Below, in pieces: positions 52,640-62,433 of a stretch of DNA of 64,000 nt. Made by a program: the position numbers and the translations under genes. The first letter of the stretch is position 1; each line of letters begins with the position of its first letter. The notes beneath the pieces are model-generated. The model saw only the letters and a list, made by a program, of their open reading frames with translations, had not been told where the DNA came from and did no database searches. The DNA comes from Pseudopedobacter beijingensis (lineage in GTDB: Bacteria > Bacteroidota > Bacteroidia > Sphingobacteriales > Sphingobacteriaceae), in the NCBI RefSeq assembly GCF_042678145.1, contig NZ_JBHUDG010000003.1, positions 558,001-622,000 of the forward strand. The letters run 5' to 3'.

Positions 52640-53407
52640 ATGCTAAACATTGCAGAACGACATCAAGTTATCATTAACAAACTACAACAAGAAGGATATG
52701 TTGCTGTCGTAGACCTTTGTAAAGAACTAAAAGTTTCTCCCGTAACAATAAGAAAGGACTTAAAACTTCTGGAAAAGAAAGGACTTCTGTTTAAAACTCA
52801 CGGAGGAGCAACTCAACAAAACCCTTATACCGTAGACAGGCCTGTAAACGAAAAAGAAAAAATACAATCTATAGAAAAACTAAAGATTGCAAATGTTGCT
52901 GCTCAACTGGTACACGACAATGATTCTATCATTATTGCGTCGGGCACAACGGTACAGGCTCTTGCAAAAGCAATTCACGTAAAAGGAAATTTAATTGTTG
53001 TTACCGCAGCATTAAACGTTGCTTTAGAACTCATTAAAGAGGATAATGTAGAAATTATTCAATTAGGTGGCGTACTGCGTAAAAGTTCCACATCCGTTAC
53101 GGGAAATTATGCAAAAGAGGCCTTAAAAGATTTTTTCTGTTCTAAACTATTTTTAGGTGTAGATGGTATTGATCTGGAATTTGGACTTACCACAACCAAT
53201 TCCATGGAAGCACAAATAAACAGAGAAATGATTAAAGTTTCTCAAAAAACTATTGTCTTGGCCGACTCTACTAAATTCGGAAAAAAAGGATTTGGGAAAA
53301 TATGTGGTTTTGAAGATATAGACCAGATTATTACCGATTCTGGAATTACCGAATCTACTGTAAAGGCATTAGAATCTATGGGAGTAGAAGTGACTATTGC
53401 AGAGTAA
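52640..53407 (+). CDS. glpR: DeoR-family transcriptional regulator, GlpR-like
   Basis: A 255-residue repressor with an N-terminal winged HTH (YVAVVDLCKELKVSPVTIRKDL at about 18-39) and the DeoR sugar-phosphate-binding C-domain (ASGTTVQALAKAI, and SKLFLGVDGID, TTNSMEAQINREM). Divergence from glpD suggests glycerol-3-phosphate is the effector and glpD the target. The symbol depends on this context. Confidence 0.8.
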   Translation: MLNIAERHQVIINKLQQEGYVAVVDLCKELKVSPVTIRKDLKLLEKKGLLFKTHGGATQQNPYTVDRPVNEKEKIQSIEKLKIANVAAQLVHDNDSIIIASGTTVQALAKAIHVKGNLIVVTAALNVALELIKEDNVEIIQLGGVLRKSSTSVTGNYAKEALKDFFCSKLFLGVDGIDLEFGLTTTNSMEAQINREMIKVSQKTIVLADSTKFGKKGFGKICGFEDIDQIITDSGITESTVKALESMGVEVTIAE

Positions 53408-53481
53408 AAAGCTACAATTAGAACACACTTCTTCTTTTCTTTTTCAGTCATCCAAAAGTATTTTTTTTGAATACTTTTTTT

Positions 53482-53525
53482 CACGGCTCAAAATTAATCG
53501 ATCGATTGATTAATTTTGAGCCGTG
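53482..53525. promoter_or_regulatory. palindromic operator of the tetR-efflux operon
   Basis: Perfect 18-bp arms (53482-53499 and 53508-53525) around GATCGATT. The right arm contains the GTG start of tetR (53523-53525). The length and position fit autoregulation by the TetR protein. Confidence 0.75.
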
Positions 53526-54146
53526 AAAGAAAAAACAGACAAAAAAGAAATTATTCTTGATGTTGCCGAGCAATTATTTTCTGAGTTAGGTTACGATGGG
53601 GCCTCTACAAGACATATAGCCAAAGAAGCCGGCGTAAACATCTCTATGCTCAATTATTATTTCGGCGGTAAAGAAGGATTATTTCTGAATGTCTTTGAAC
53701 GTAGAGTATCTAGTTTCAGACAATACACAGAAAACCTTAACAACACCTCTATTGATCCCTGGCAAAAGATCGAAAAATGGATAGCGTCGTATTGCGATAG
53801 GATAACCACTCATTTTTGCTTTCAAAAAATAATATATCGGGAAATCACACTTGCTCAAAGAACAGATTTATCGGATGCTCTTTATGAGATGTTACTCAAG
53901 AATATTAACGAAATTAAAAAGATAATCACTGATGGTATTAGCAAGGGTAATTTCAACGATGTAGATGTTGACATGCTGATTGCAACGATCTTCGGTACCA
54001 AAAACTTTATTGTAAATGCAACCTATTTATCTTCAAGAGTCACTGGTGTTGATACCTCGGATCCTCAGGTTTTAGCAGATATAGTAAGACCTAGACTTTA
54101 CAACCACATGGTAACACTTTTAAAAGCTTATTTAATAAAACAATAG
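53523..54146 (+). CDS. TetR/AcrR-family regulator of the efflux operon
   Basis: A 207-residue repressor with the canonical HTH GYDGASTRHIAKEAGVNISM and LNYYFGGKEGLF, and a helical ligand-binding C-domain. GTG 53523 starts inside its own operator, so the transcript probably begins close to the start codon. The TolC gene starts immediately after the stop. It very likely represses the whole four-gene efflux operon and is released by a toxic ligand. Confidence 0.9.
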   Translation: MKEKTDKKEIILDVAEQLFSELGYDGASTRHIAKEAGVNISMLNYYFGGKEGLFLNVFERRVSSFRQYTENLNNTSIDPWQKIEKWIASYCDRITTHFCFQKIIYREITLAQRTDLSDALYEMLLKNINEIKKIITDGISKGNFNDVDVDMLIATIFGTKNFIVNATYLSSRVTGVDTSDPQVLADIVRPRLYNHMVTLLKAYLIKQ

Positions 54147-55475
54147 ATGAACATCAATTACAGAAACAAACACTTGCTCATTCTGAGTTTAAGTGTTTCT
54201 ATGCTGAGCTCCTTCGCCCAAGAGAACAAAAAACTAAGCTTAGATGAAGCTTTAAATCTAGGACTAGAAAACAGCAAAACACTTAAACTCTCCCAAAAAA
54301 AGATAGATGAAGCCGTATCTGTCTACAACCAAAGCAAAGACGCACAACTACCAACCGCTAAAGCGGGTATCACCTACAACCACGCAGAAATACCATCTCA
54401 CACCTTACAAATAGGGAGCTCCAAACCTATAGAACTTCCAAAATCAGCAGACGCTATTTTAGGTAACCTATCTGTTGAACAACTGATATTTGGAGGGAAC
54501 AAACTCAGGTATGCCCGGGAATCAACAGACCTGTTAAAAAAAACTGCGGAACTCAATCTGGATAAAGATAAAGAAGAAATATCTATAGCTATTATAAAAA
54601 CTTACCTGAACCTGTACAAACTACAGGTGAGCCAGGCCGTTGTCAGACAAAACATTGTAGCTATAGATAAGCAAATAACACAAACGCAACGATTTTTTGA
54701 ACAGGGATTGGTTACTAAAAACGACCTGTTACGATTACAATTGCAAAAAGCAAACATTGAGCTTACAAGATTAGATATCCTTAAAAACGAAAACATTGTT
54801 AATTATGACCTTGATATCTTATTAGGATTTCCGCAAGAGCAAAAAATTGAAACCACTAAATCTGAGACAAGCATATCGAAAAACGGCTCGCTAGCTTCTT
54901 ATATAGCTCTTGCACTAAACAACAGACAAGAAATTAAACAAGCCGACAATCAGGTAAAATTGGAAGACATTAATTTAAAAAGTGTTAAATCTAATTTATT
55001 ACCTACTCTGGGTTTAGGCATCAGTGCCTATTACATCAATCCAAATGGCAGTTTTATTCCTAAAGAACAACAATTTATAGCCCCAATAAGTGCTGCGGCA
55101 AACCTATCGTGGAACTTTGGAAACCTTTGGACCAACAAGCATAAAGTAACTGAGGCGTCTATTAGAAAAGACGAAAGTCTGATTCATAAAGAAATGTACG
55201 TAGACAAACTAAAATCAGAAGTTAACGAAAGTTTTCAGAATTACGACCTGGCTATACAGAAAATAGCAATCATTCAAACCTCTGTAGACCAGGCAGAAGA
55301 AAACGACAGAATTGTACAATCTAAATACACCAACAGCACTGCATCTATAACAGACCGAATAGATGCCAATACACAGTTATTTCAAACTAAAATCAATTTA
55401 GAATTGGCAAAAGCAGATGCCCAGCTAGCTTATTATGATTTATTGAAATCATCCGGACAACTTTTTACAAAATAA
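54147..55475 (+). CDS. TolC-family outer-membrane efflux protein
   Basis: A 442-residue outer-membrane factor with a signal peptide (MLSSFAQE at about 19-26) and two OEP repeats of long alpha-helical hairpins, such as KLSLDEALNLGLENSKTLKL and IALALNNRQEIKQADNQVKL, with barrel strands between (AANLSWNFGNLW). It completes the tripartite pump with the next two genes. Confidence 0.9.
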   Translation: MNINYRNKHLLILSLSVSMLSSFAQENKKLSLDEALNLGLENSKTLKLSQKKIDEAVSVYNQSKDAQLPTAKAGITYNHAEIPSHTLQIGSSKPIELPKSADAILGNLSVEQLIFGGNKLRYARESTDLLKKTAELNLDKDKEEISIAIIKTYLNLYKLQVSQAVVRQNIVAIDKQITQTQRFFEQGLVTKNDLLRLQLQKANIELTRLDILKNENIVNYDLDILLGFPQEQKIETTKSETSISKNGSLASYIALALNNRQEIKQADNQVKLEDINLKSVKSNLLPTLGLGISAYYINPNGSFIPKEQQFIAPISAAANLSWNFGNLWTNKHKVTEASIRKDESLIHKEMYVDKLKSEVNESFQNYDLAIQKIAIIQTSVDQAEENDRIVQSKYTNSTASITDRIDANTQLFQTKINLELAKADAQLAYYDLLKSSGQLFTK

Positions 55476-55495
55476 TCCAGCCTATCAACACAACA

Positions 55496-56533
55496 ATGAA
55501 AAAGAAATCATCAAAACCAAACAAGATCATCCCAATTATACTTGGTATCATTATCATCATAGGTGCTTTTATAGGGATTAAAGAATATATATATTTTAGC
55601 AAACACATAGATACAGATGATGCTCAGATAGATGCAGATATCAGTCCTGTTATTGCCAGAGTTGGAGGTTATGTGGACTCCATTTACTTTGAAGAGAACA
55701 CTGCAGTTAAAGCAAACCAGGTAGTAGTAAAATTAGACGACCGGGATTATAAAATCAAATTAGAGCAGGCATTAGCCGGTATAAAATCAGTACAAGCCAA
55801 TATCAATGTGGGTGAGTCTGTAATCAGCTCTACAACGATAGGATTGGGTAGTGCTTCTGCAAATGTTGATGCAGCCAAAGCCCGGGCAACCAAAGCCAAT
55901 CAGGATTTTATTCGTTTCCAGAACCTGATCAAAGATGGATCTATTACACAACAGCAGTTTGATTATGCTAAAGCTGAAAAAATAGCAGCTGATGCTCAAC
56001 TGGAAGCTGCAAAAAACCAGTACGAAGTTGTAAAAAAACAAATTGGCACCAGCCAATCTCAATTAAGCGCCACACAAACCGGTCTTGCACAACATCATGC
56101 AGATGTTGATTTTGCCAGTCTGCAATTGAGCTATACTGACATTAAAGCTCCTGCAACGGGAATAGCTTCCAAGAAAAACGTACAAATTGGTCAATTGGTT
56201 CAACCTGGACAAGCGCTCTTTTCCATCGTTAACGAAGGCAGTTTGTATGTAACGGCTAATTTTAAAGAAACACAGGTTGAAAAACTAAAAGAAGGTCAGG
56301 AAGTAGAAGTTATAGTAGATGCCTTTCCGGATATTACACTAAAAGGTGAAGTTTATAATTTCTCACCTGCTACCGGAGCTAAATTTGCTTTGTTACCACC
56401 CGATAATGCTACCGGAAACTTTGTTAAAGTAATTCAACGGATTCCCGTAAAAATCAAAATAGACCAAACTAATAAAATTATAGAAAAATTACGCCCCGGA
56501 ATGAGTGTGAAAGTTTCTGTTCATGTTGGATAA
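55496..56533 (+). CDS. HlyD/EmrA-family membrane fusion protein
   Basis: A 345-residue periplasmic adaptor with one N-terminal membrane helix (IIPIILGIIIIIGAFIGI), the lipoyl half-motif DTDDAQIDADISPVIARVGGYV, a coiled-coil hairpin (about 95-195), and the second lipoyl half with TDIKAPATGIASKKNVQIGQ. EmrA-type because it pairs with a 14-helix MFS pump. Confidence 0.92.
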   Translation: MKKKSSKPNKIIPIILGIIIIIGAFIGIKEYIYFSKHIDTDDAQIDADISPVIARVGGYVDSIYFEENTAVKANQVVVKLDDRDYKIKLEQALAGIKSVQANINVGESVISSTTIGLGSASANVDAAKARATKANQDFIRFQNLIKDGSITQQQFDYAKAEKIAADAQLEAAKNQYEVVKKQIGTSQSQLSATQTGLAQHHADVDFASLQLSYTDIKAPATGIASKKNVQIGQLVQPGQALFSIVNEGSLYVTANFKETQVEKLKEGQEVEVIVDAFPDITLKGEVYNFSPATGAKFALLPPDNATGNFVKVIQRIPVKIKIDQTNKIIEKLRPGMSVKVSVHVG

Positions 56534-56545
56534 AAACACCAGTCG

Positions 56546-58093
56546 ATGGCCGAAAAAGGATTAAAAAAATGGGTAATTACCATTACCGTAATTACCGCCT
56601 CTTTACTTGAACTGATAGATACAACTATTGTGAACGTATCTTTACCCCAGATTCAGGGAAACTTAGGCGCAACTCTTGAAGACATAGCATGGATTACAAC
56701 AGGTTATGCAGTAGCAAACGTAATTATATTACCTATGTCGGGGTGGCTGGGAGATAAATTCGGAAGAAAAAACTACTTTCTCACTTCAATTATCATCTTT
56801 ACCATAGCTTCTTTTCTTTGTGGTAATGCTGTAAGCCTGGAAGAATTAATAGCCTTCAGGATCCTGCAAGGACTTGCGGGTGGTGGACTAATATCTACCG
56901 CTCAGGCAATTTTATTGGAAACTTGGCCGCCCGAAGAAGTGGGTACCGCCACAGCCATGTTTGGTTTAGGCGCAGTAGTTGGACCTACCTTAGGCCCTAC
57001 TATTGGTGGATATATTACCGACCATTTCTCCTGGCCCTGGATATTTTATGTAAATATCCCAGTAGGTATTATTGCTGCCTTCAGCGCTTATTTATTTATA
57101 AAACCAACAGCCAAGGAAGCTGCCGGAAAACCAATAGACTGGTGGGGAATCATATTGTTAGCCGTTACCGTAGGCAGTCTGCAAACTGTTTTGGAAAAAG
57201 GTGAAAGCGAAGACTGGTTTGCTACTAATTATATTGTTGTACTTACTGTTATTACAGTAATTGGAGGGCTATTATTTGTTTGGAGGGAATTGGGAATAGA
57301 CCACCCTGTAGTGAACCTAAGGATATTAAAAAAACAAAGCTTTTCTATTGGTATGTTTACCAGTTTTATTCTCGGCTTCGGACTTTATGGGTCCGTATTT
57401 GTATTCCCCATATTTTGTCAGAACCTGCTCGGATTTTCGGCTTTACAAACCGGAGAAATTCTTTTACCGGGTGGTCTCGCTACCATTATGATGATGCCCT
57501 TGATTGGTAAAATGCTAAAACGTGGTGTCCCGGCTCAGTTTATGGCAACAGCCGGTCTCTTATTGTTTTTTGTATTTCTGATGATGCTTAATAATAGCAC
57601 CTTATCTTCAGGAACATCAGATTTCTTTTGGCCTTTGATTATTCGTGGTCTGGGACTAAGCTTACTTTTTGTTCCTTTAACAACTTTAGCTATACAGGAT
57701 CTGAAAGGAAAAGAGATTGGACAGGGAACAGGGTTAAACAATATGTCCCGACAACTTGGCGGGTCTTTTGGTATTGCTGCATTAACCACCTTTATACATC
57801 TAAGACAGGGTTTACACCGAAATAATCTATTGGTTAACATTAACGAATATAATACTGCTTTTGTAGAAAGGTTTAACAAGTTAATCGCTGGCTTTGTAGC
57901 CAAAGGTTATAGTTACCTGGACGCAAAGACTGCTGCACTGAAAGCAATTGAAGGAACAGTTATAAAACAAACCTATCTTTTAACTTATCTAGATGCATAC
58001 TGGATTGTAGGAATTATTATGGTCTGTTGTATTCCTTTATTGTACCTGCAAAAATTTAAGAAAAAGGTAGATATTCCAAGCGATTTACATTAA
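56546..58093 (+). CDS. DHA2-family MFS multidrug transporter, EmrB/QacA type
   Basis: A 515-residue inner-membrane pump with 14 predicted helices. MFS motif A appears as GWLGDKFGRKN, helix 1 has the DHA2 pattern LELIDTTIVNVSLPQIQGNL, and motif C as GAVVGPTLGPTIGGYI. It exports drugs, fatty acids or similar compounds by proton antiport with the adaptor and TolC protein upstream. It lies 12 bases after the adaptor gene. Confidence 0.93.
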   Translation: MAEKGLKKWVITITVITASLLELIDTTIVNVSLPQIQGNLGATLEDIAWITTGYAVANVIILPMSGWLGDKFGRKNYFLTSIIIFTIASFLCGNAVSLEELIAFRILQGLAGGGLISTAQAILLETWPPEEVGTATAMFGLGAVVGPTLGPTIGGYITDHFSWPWIFYVNIPVGIIAAFSAYLFIKPTAKEAAGKPIDWWGIILLAVTVGSLQTVLEKGESEDWFATNYIVVLTVITVIGGLLFVWRELGIDHPVVNLRILKKQSFSIGMFTSFILGFGLYGSVFVFPIFCQNLLGFSALQTGEILLPGGLATIMMMPLIGKMLKRGVPAQFMATAGLLLFFVFLMMLNNSTLSSGTSDFFWPLIIRGLGLSLLFVPLTTLAIQDLKGKEIGQGTGLNNMSRQLGGSFGIAALTTFIHLRQGLHRNNLLVNINEYNTAFVERFNKLIAGFVAKGYSYLDAKTAALKAIEGTVIKQTYLLTYLDAYWIVGIIMVCCIPLLYLQKFKKKVDIPSDLH

Positions 58094-58094
58094 A

Positions 58095-58222
58095 AAAAGG
58101 CGGCTGTCTCATAAACAGGAATGTCATATTGAGCGGAGTCGAAATATGCCTTGAATCGCACTATACAGGCTTCGACTCCGCTCATCCTGACAAAAAAACA
58201 CTAATTTCAGACGGCTCCTTTT
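58095..58222. repeat. bidirectional terminator with a nested palindromic repeat
   Basis: Outer arms AAAAAAGGCGGCTGTCT and AGACGGCTCCTTTTT pair imperfectly, as in the terminators that carry GGCTGTCTCAT. The loop holds an inner palindrome with TGAGCGGAGTCGAA and TTCGACTCCGCTCA arms between TGTCA and TGACA ends. That sequence is a recurrent intergenic repeat in Bacteroidota. It separates the converging efflux and glycan operons. Confidence 0.7.
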
Positions 58223-58253
58223 AAAAATAAAATAATCTATATTAAACCGACCT

Positions 58254-61073
58254 CTATTTCATAGATTTAAAATTATATCTCCCCGGCAGTAGTTCGTACT
58301 GTAAATAATTTCCTTGCTTGGACAAAGTTTTTACCGTTTTATATTTTTTAATATCGACTGCTTCTTTGGGTTGCAATTGTAAAATCCCGATACTATTAGG
58401 AGGAACAACAACATTTAGCAATAGCTGATTTCCTTCTCTTTCCCAATCAACCTCAATAGTCCCTACAGGAGAGTCAAACTTTGTTTTTGTCTTATTAATA
58501 TTAATTTCTGCTGCCTGAGAAACTGGAGGTCTTATTATAAAATGTTTAAACCCTATATAATCCGGATGTCTTCTGATCCCCCCCATTCCGTCAATAAACC
58601 AAGCTCCCGGATATAAATAAGAGCTGTGTAGTAAAGAGTGTCCGGGCAAATCTTTTTCCCACATTTCCCAAATTGTTGTAGCATCATTATCTCTCATATA
58701 CCCCCAACTTGGATAGGTTTTCTTTGACGTCATGGCGTAAATCAGATCATCCCTTCCTTCGTCTCTTAACAGTTTAAACAAAAGAGCTCCTCCCGTAATT
58801 CCCGCATGAATATGTCCGCTTCTAACTTCAAGAATCTCTTTTTCTAATCTTTTAAGAACTTTTTCTCTTACTTCATGCGGAGGAACTTCTGCTAACAACG
58901 CCGCCGCAAGATTTGACATAGATCCATCAGAATAGCTATTATCTTTCTCTTTATAAAACATAGCATTCACAGCCTTTGAAGACAACTCTGCCTGCTTCGT
59001 CCAGGCCGCAGCTTCTTTATCACGACCAATAAGATGAGCTATTTTAGCTGCTGTCCGCAAATTAAAGATGTAATAAGAGTTATTCAGGCACAAGTTTTCC
59101 GGAGAGTCATTATTCATTCCTTCTGCTGTGGCATTTGGCCATAGCCAATCTCCCAGAAAATCCCATTCTCCACCAAATCTTCTTAACAGGTTACCTTCTA
59201 CATGGGTATCTAAAAAAGACAACCAGCCTTTCATCATTTCGAAATTCTTTTCCAAAGCCTGTGTATCTCCATAATGTTGATACATAAACCAGGGCAATGT
59301 AATTACTATACCGCCCCAGGCAGGACCGCCACCGCCCCAAATAGTAGGTGCTGTATGCGGTATTACACCATTGTTTAAAAGACGGCCACTGGTAACCTTT
59401 TTTCTCGCATAACTGGTGTCCAGCATATCGCCAACCATAGATTCTGTTCCCTGTACATCTCTCCAATCCTCCATCCATTTGGTATAAAATGCCCCCATGT
59501 GATAATTAAACATGCCTGTCTCACTCGTTGCGTGTGCATCTCCTCCGTATCCCATGCGTTCTCGCTGCGGGCAATCCACAATAAAACCTCCTAAAGAAAG
59601 ATTTTCAAAGGTCCATTTTATACGATCATACATCCAGTTTTGCAGCGTATCAGAACTTTCGAAATTCGATGCCGTCTTAAAATCTGTTCGTACCATCCAG
59701 CCTTTTACATCATCTATTGTCAAGGGCTTTTTCAATCCACGGATTGTAATCCACCTTCCCGAACTATAATTAAAGCGATTTTTAAACGTCCCTTTCCCAC
59801 TATTATTAAGTACATAAGCACTATGAAGTCCAAAAGTAATATCGTTTTGCTTCCTTTCTGAATATTGAAATGTAATCGTATCACCCGGGGTACCGTTCAC
59901 ATTTACACTGGTCCATCCCGCAAAATTTACGCCCATATCTACACGATAAGAACCATCGTTTCTTTTTTTAATACTAATAGGTTTTATTTCTTCAAAAACA
60001 CGATTAGGTTCTACTGTTTGGGCAGACATAATAAGTTTGGTAGGATAAACAGTCGAATATTTCCATTGGCTTTCATCACAATTTACCTGATTCCACGATT
60101 CATCTTCTTTTCTTGCGTCCCACAATTCTCCTCCCATACGTTTGAAGTCCCATTTACCCACAAGTTTATTAGGACTAGACTTTGTTTTCCAGGATTCATC
60201 CGTACAGATATTTATAATTGGTTTCGCATCAAAAGATGGATTACTTACCTCATAAACAGCAACCTGTGCTTTTACTATGGGGGTAAGCGGACGATCGTCA
60301 TTTAAAATATAACCTGGAAAAATAGACCATGATGTTCCTAACCAGATAGCAATAACATTTTTACCTTTAACCAGCTTTGAAGCAATATCGTAAGCTATAT
60401 ATCTGGCTCTTTTAGTATGATTTGACACCGCGGGAGCTAAAACATGATCTCCTATACGCTCGCCATTTACATAAACTTCATGATAACCTACCGATGCTAC
60501 CAAAAGTGTTGCCTTACCCGGTTTTTTATTCACTTCAAAGGACTTACGAAACCATGGATCTGATATATTATTGGTTGCAGCATAACGATCATATAATTCT
60601 TTACTACCAATCCATTTGGCCATCCATTCTTCCTGATGGAGTAAACCGGTACTCCATAAAGTTGATTTACTCCAATTAGACTCCCGCCCTTTTTCATCCT
60701 TCACCTTTACTTTCCAATAATATGTTCGGTCTGAGTCTAGTTTTTTACCGTTGTAATTGATATGCTGCATCTCATCGGATGTAATCCATTTACTATCCCA
60801 TACATCCCCTATGTTTTTATTTAACAAATCTGGATTTGAGGCAACTAAAACTCTGTATGCCGTTTGCATTTGTCCGTAATCTGACTCACGAACAGCTTGC
60901 AGAATCCAACTCAATCGAGGCTTCAATACATCCAAACCTCGGGGGCTTTCTAAGTACTCGCACCGAAGCTGAACAGGTAATACGGAAGCAACCTGATTTT
61001 GCGAAAAAGAAGGAATAATATTCACTAATATTATTGTACATATCAAAAAAAGCTGCCTGTATATTCTCTTCAT
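58254..61073 (-). CDS. alpha-L-rhamnosidase, GH78
   Basis: A 939-residue exported hydrolase that removes terminal alpha-L-rhamnose. A signal peptide ends near SFSQ (about residue 25); then come an N-terminal Ig-like domain, carbohydrate-binding beta domains (YRVDMGVNFAGWTSVNV), the (alpha/alpha)6 catalytic barrel with the diagnostic DCPQRERMGYGGDAHATSE carrying the active-site acids, a second acid region WDFLGDWLWP, and a C-terminal beta-sandwich. It is the last gene of a minus-strand glycan operon and lies 16 bases after the lipoprotein gene. Confidence 0.93.
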   Translation of the reverse strand: MKRIYRQLFLICTIILVNIIPSFSQNQVASVLPVQLRCEYLESPRGLDVLKPRLSWILQAVRESDYGQMQTAYRVLVASNPDLLNKNIGDVWDSKWITSDEMQHINYNGKKLDSDRTYYWKVKVKDEKGRESNWSKSTLWSTGLLHQEEWMAKWIGSKELYDRYAATNNISDPWFRKSFEVNKKPGKATLLVASVGYHEVYVNGERIGDHVLAPAVSNHTKRARYIAYDIASKLVKGKNVIAIWLGTSWSIFPGYILNDDRPLTPIVKAQVAVYEVSNPSFDAKPIINICTDESWKTKSSPNKLVGKWDFKRMGGELWDARKEDESWNQVNCDESQWKYSTVYPTKLIMSAQTVEPNRVFEEIKPISIKKRNDGSYRVDMGVNFAGWTSVNVNGTPGDTITFQYSERKQNDITFGLHSAYVLNNSGKGTFKNRFNYSSGRWITIRGLKKPLTIDDVKGWMVRTDFKTASNFESSDTLQNWMYDRIKWTFENLSLGGFIVDCPQRERMGYGGDAHATSETGMFNYHMGAFYTKWMEDWRDVQGTESMVGDMLDTSYARKKVTSGRLLNNGVIPHTAPTIWGGGGPAWGGIVITLPWFMYQHYGDTQALEKNFEMMKGWLSFLDTHVEGNLLRRFGGEWDFLGDWLWPNATAEGMNNDSPENLCLNNSYYIFNLRTAAKIAHLIGRDKEAAAWTKQAELSSKAVNAMFYKEKDNSYSDGSMSNLAAALLAEVPPHEVREKVLKRLEKEILEVRSGHIHAGITGGALLFKLLRDEGRDDLIYAMTSKKTYPSWGYMRDNDATTIWEMWEKDLPGHSLLHSSYLYPGAWFIDGMGGIRRHPDYIGFKHFIIRPPVSQAAEININKTKTKFDSPVGTIEVDWEREGNQLLLNVVVPPNSIGILQLQPKEAVDIKKYKTVKTLSKQGNYLQYELLPGRYNFKSMK

Positions 61074-61089
61074 TTTTAGAAAAATTAAA

Positions 61090-62406
61090 TTAAAACTCTA
61101 CAAAAACGGCATCTCCTGCCTTTATAGAAAAATTCAGTTTATTATTAGAAGGAGTTTCTTCTGTCATAACTTTATTTTTCCAGACCTTAACTTTGCTTAC
61201 TGTATTTTTTAAAGAAAGCGTCACATTTGCATCTTTTTTGGGTGTTAAAGTGGTTATCAACACTTTGTTTTTACCTTCTTTAGACTTAAAACATCCTACA
61301 ATATTATCATCTCCGGAAACTGATACAACTTCTCCATAATCATACAAAGGTTCATACAAACTATAAGGAGTTGTAGCTGTTTGTATAACGCCTTCCGCAT
61401 GGCACTCTAATAAAATTTTTCCAACCGGATTAATATCAGTATTCAATTTTTTCACATAATCGTAGCGCGCTGTTTTTTGTCCGTTTAAACCAATCAAAGC
61501 TTCTCCAAAACTTTCGCTACCATTACCGGGCGACCAATAACAAAAATATTGTATTCCTTTGGCACCAAAAGCAAGGTTTGACCATACCTGCCAGCGAATA
61601 TCGGCTTCGTTAGGTTCTCTTTTGTCCGGCACTCCTGGTGTTCCGGAGATAGACAATGTTTGAATAAATGTCCAAAAAGGAATTTCCTGAAACCTGGATT
61701 TTGCTCTGATGAAATCCAGATTAGAATAATAATCTTTGGCTATTGTACCATCTGTTAATAGCGGGTAGCTATCATACGATAAATAGTGTGGCGACATAGT
61801 CTGCATCCATGAGTTAATATAATCTGCATAACTGGATGTCTGAATTCCGCCGGTTGCATAAGACGGCAGTAAGTTAACATGCCAAAGTTTATCAGGATAA
61901 GTTTTCTTTAAAGCAGAAACAAAGGCTTCAACAGCATTAAAAAGAGGTTTTCCAGGTTCATCCATCAGCAATTCTCCAGCAAGAGCCGGATGATTTGCAT
62001 AGGGTTTCATACCATCTGTAAATTTCTTCAATAAAGCCGGATCTGGATTCTTAGCGTATTTTGCAATATCTTCTGTCACTACTCCACGGCTCGCAAAGTA
62101 TTTCAGACCATGTTCTTCACAATAGTCTAACACATTCATTATTCGACTATTACTATTTTCATGAAAATAAAATCCATTTACAAAGTTTATCCCACATTCT
62201 TTTATTTTTTTATACTCGTCACTTGTCTGATTATTTGCTGGAGGTGTTACCCACAAGCCTATGGCTATTTCTCCAATATTGAGAATATCATAACCAGAAG
62301 TGTTATTTGTTGGTATTTCCTCTCCATTCTCATTGCCAGAGTTTTTTTTACACGCCGCAAAAAGCTGCATTACACTTAAGGTAATCACAATCAACAAACT
62401 TTTCAT
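61090..62406 (-). CDS. lipoprotein with a TIM-barrel glycosidase-like domain
   Basis: A 438-residue lipoprotein (lipobox LFAAC, Cys19). The body looks like a clan GH-A-type barrel: IGLWVTPPANN, a GELLMDEPGKP motif whose Glu may be the acid/base, LSYDSYPLL, and FGAKGIQYFCYWSPG; the last 90 residues form a beta domain. I cannot place it in a numbered GH family. Its place between GH20 and GH78 genes supports action on the same glycan. Enzyme activity is inferred. Confidence 0.65.
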   Translation of the reverse strand: MKSLLIVITLSVMQLFAACKKNSGNENGEEIPTNNTSGYDILNIGEIAIGLWVTPPANNQTSDEYKKIKECGINFVNGFYFHENSNSRIMNVLDYCEEHGLKYFASRGVVTEDIAKYAKNPDPALLKKFTDGMKPYANHPALAGELLMDEPGKPLFNAVEAFVSALKKTYPDKLWHVNLLPSYATGGIQTSSYADYINSWMQTMSPHYLSYDSYPLLTDGTIAKDYYSNLDFIRAKSRFQEIPFWTFIQTLSISGTPGVPDKREPNEADIRWQVWSNLAFGAKGIQYFCYWSPGNGSESFGEALIGLNGQKTARYDYVKKLNTDINPVGKILLECHAEGVIQTATTPYSLYEPLYDYGEVVSVSGDDNIVGCFKSKEGKNKVLITTLTPKKDANVTLSLKNTVSKVKVWKNKVMTEETPSNNKLNFSIKAGDAVFVEF

Positions 62407-62433
62407 AACTTTAAATATATCAATGTTTTACAA

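Noticed and set aside
59865..60305. 146-codon frame opposite the GH78 gene
   Set aside because: Antisense to well-conserved rhamnosidase sequence and rich in improbable Ile/Phe/Thr runs.
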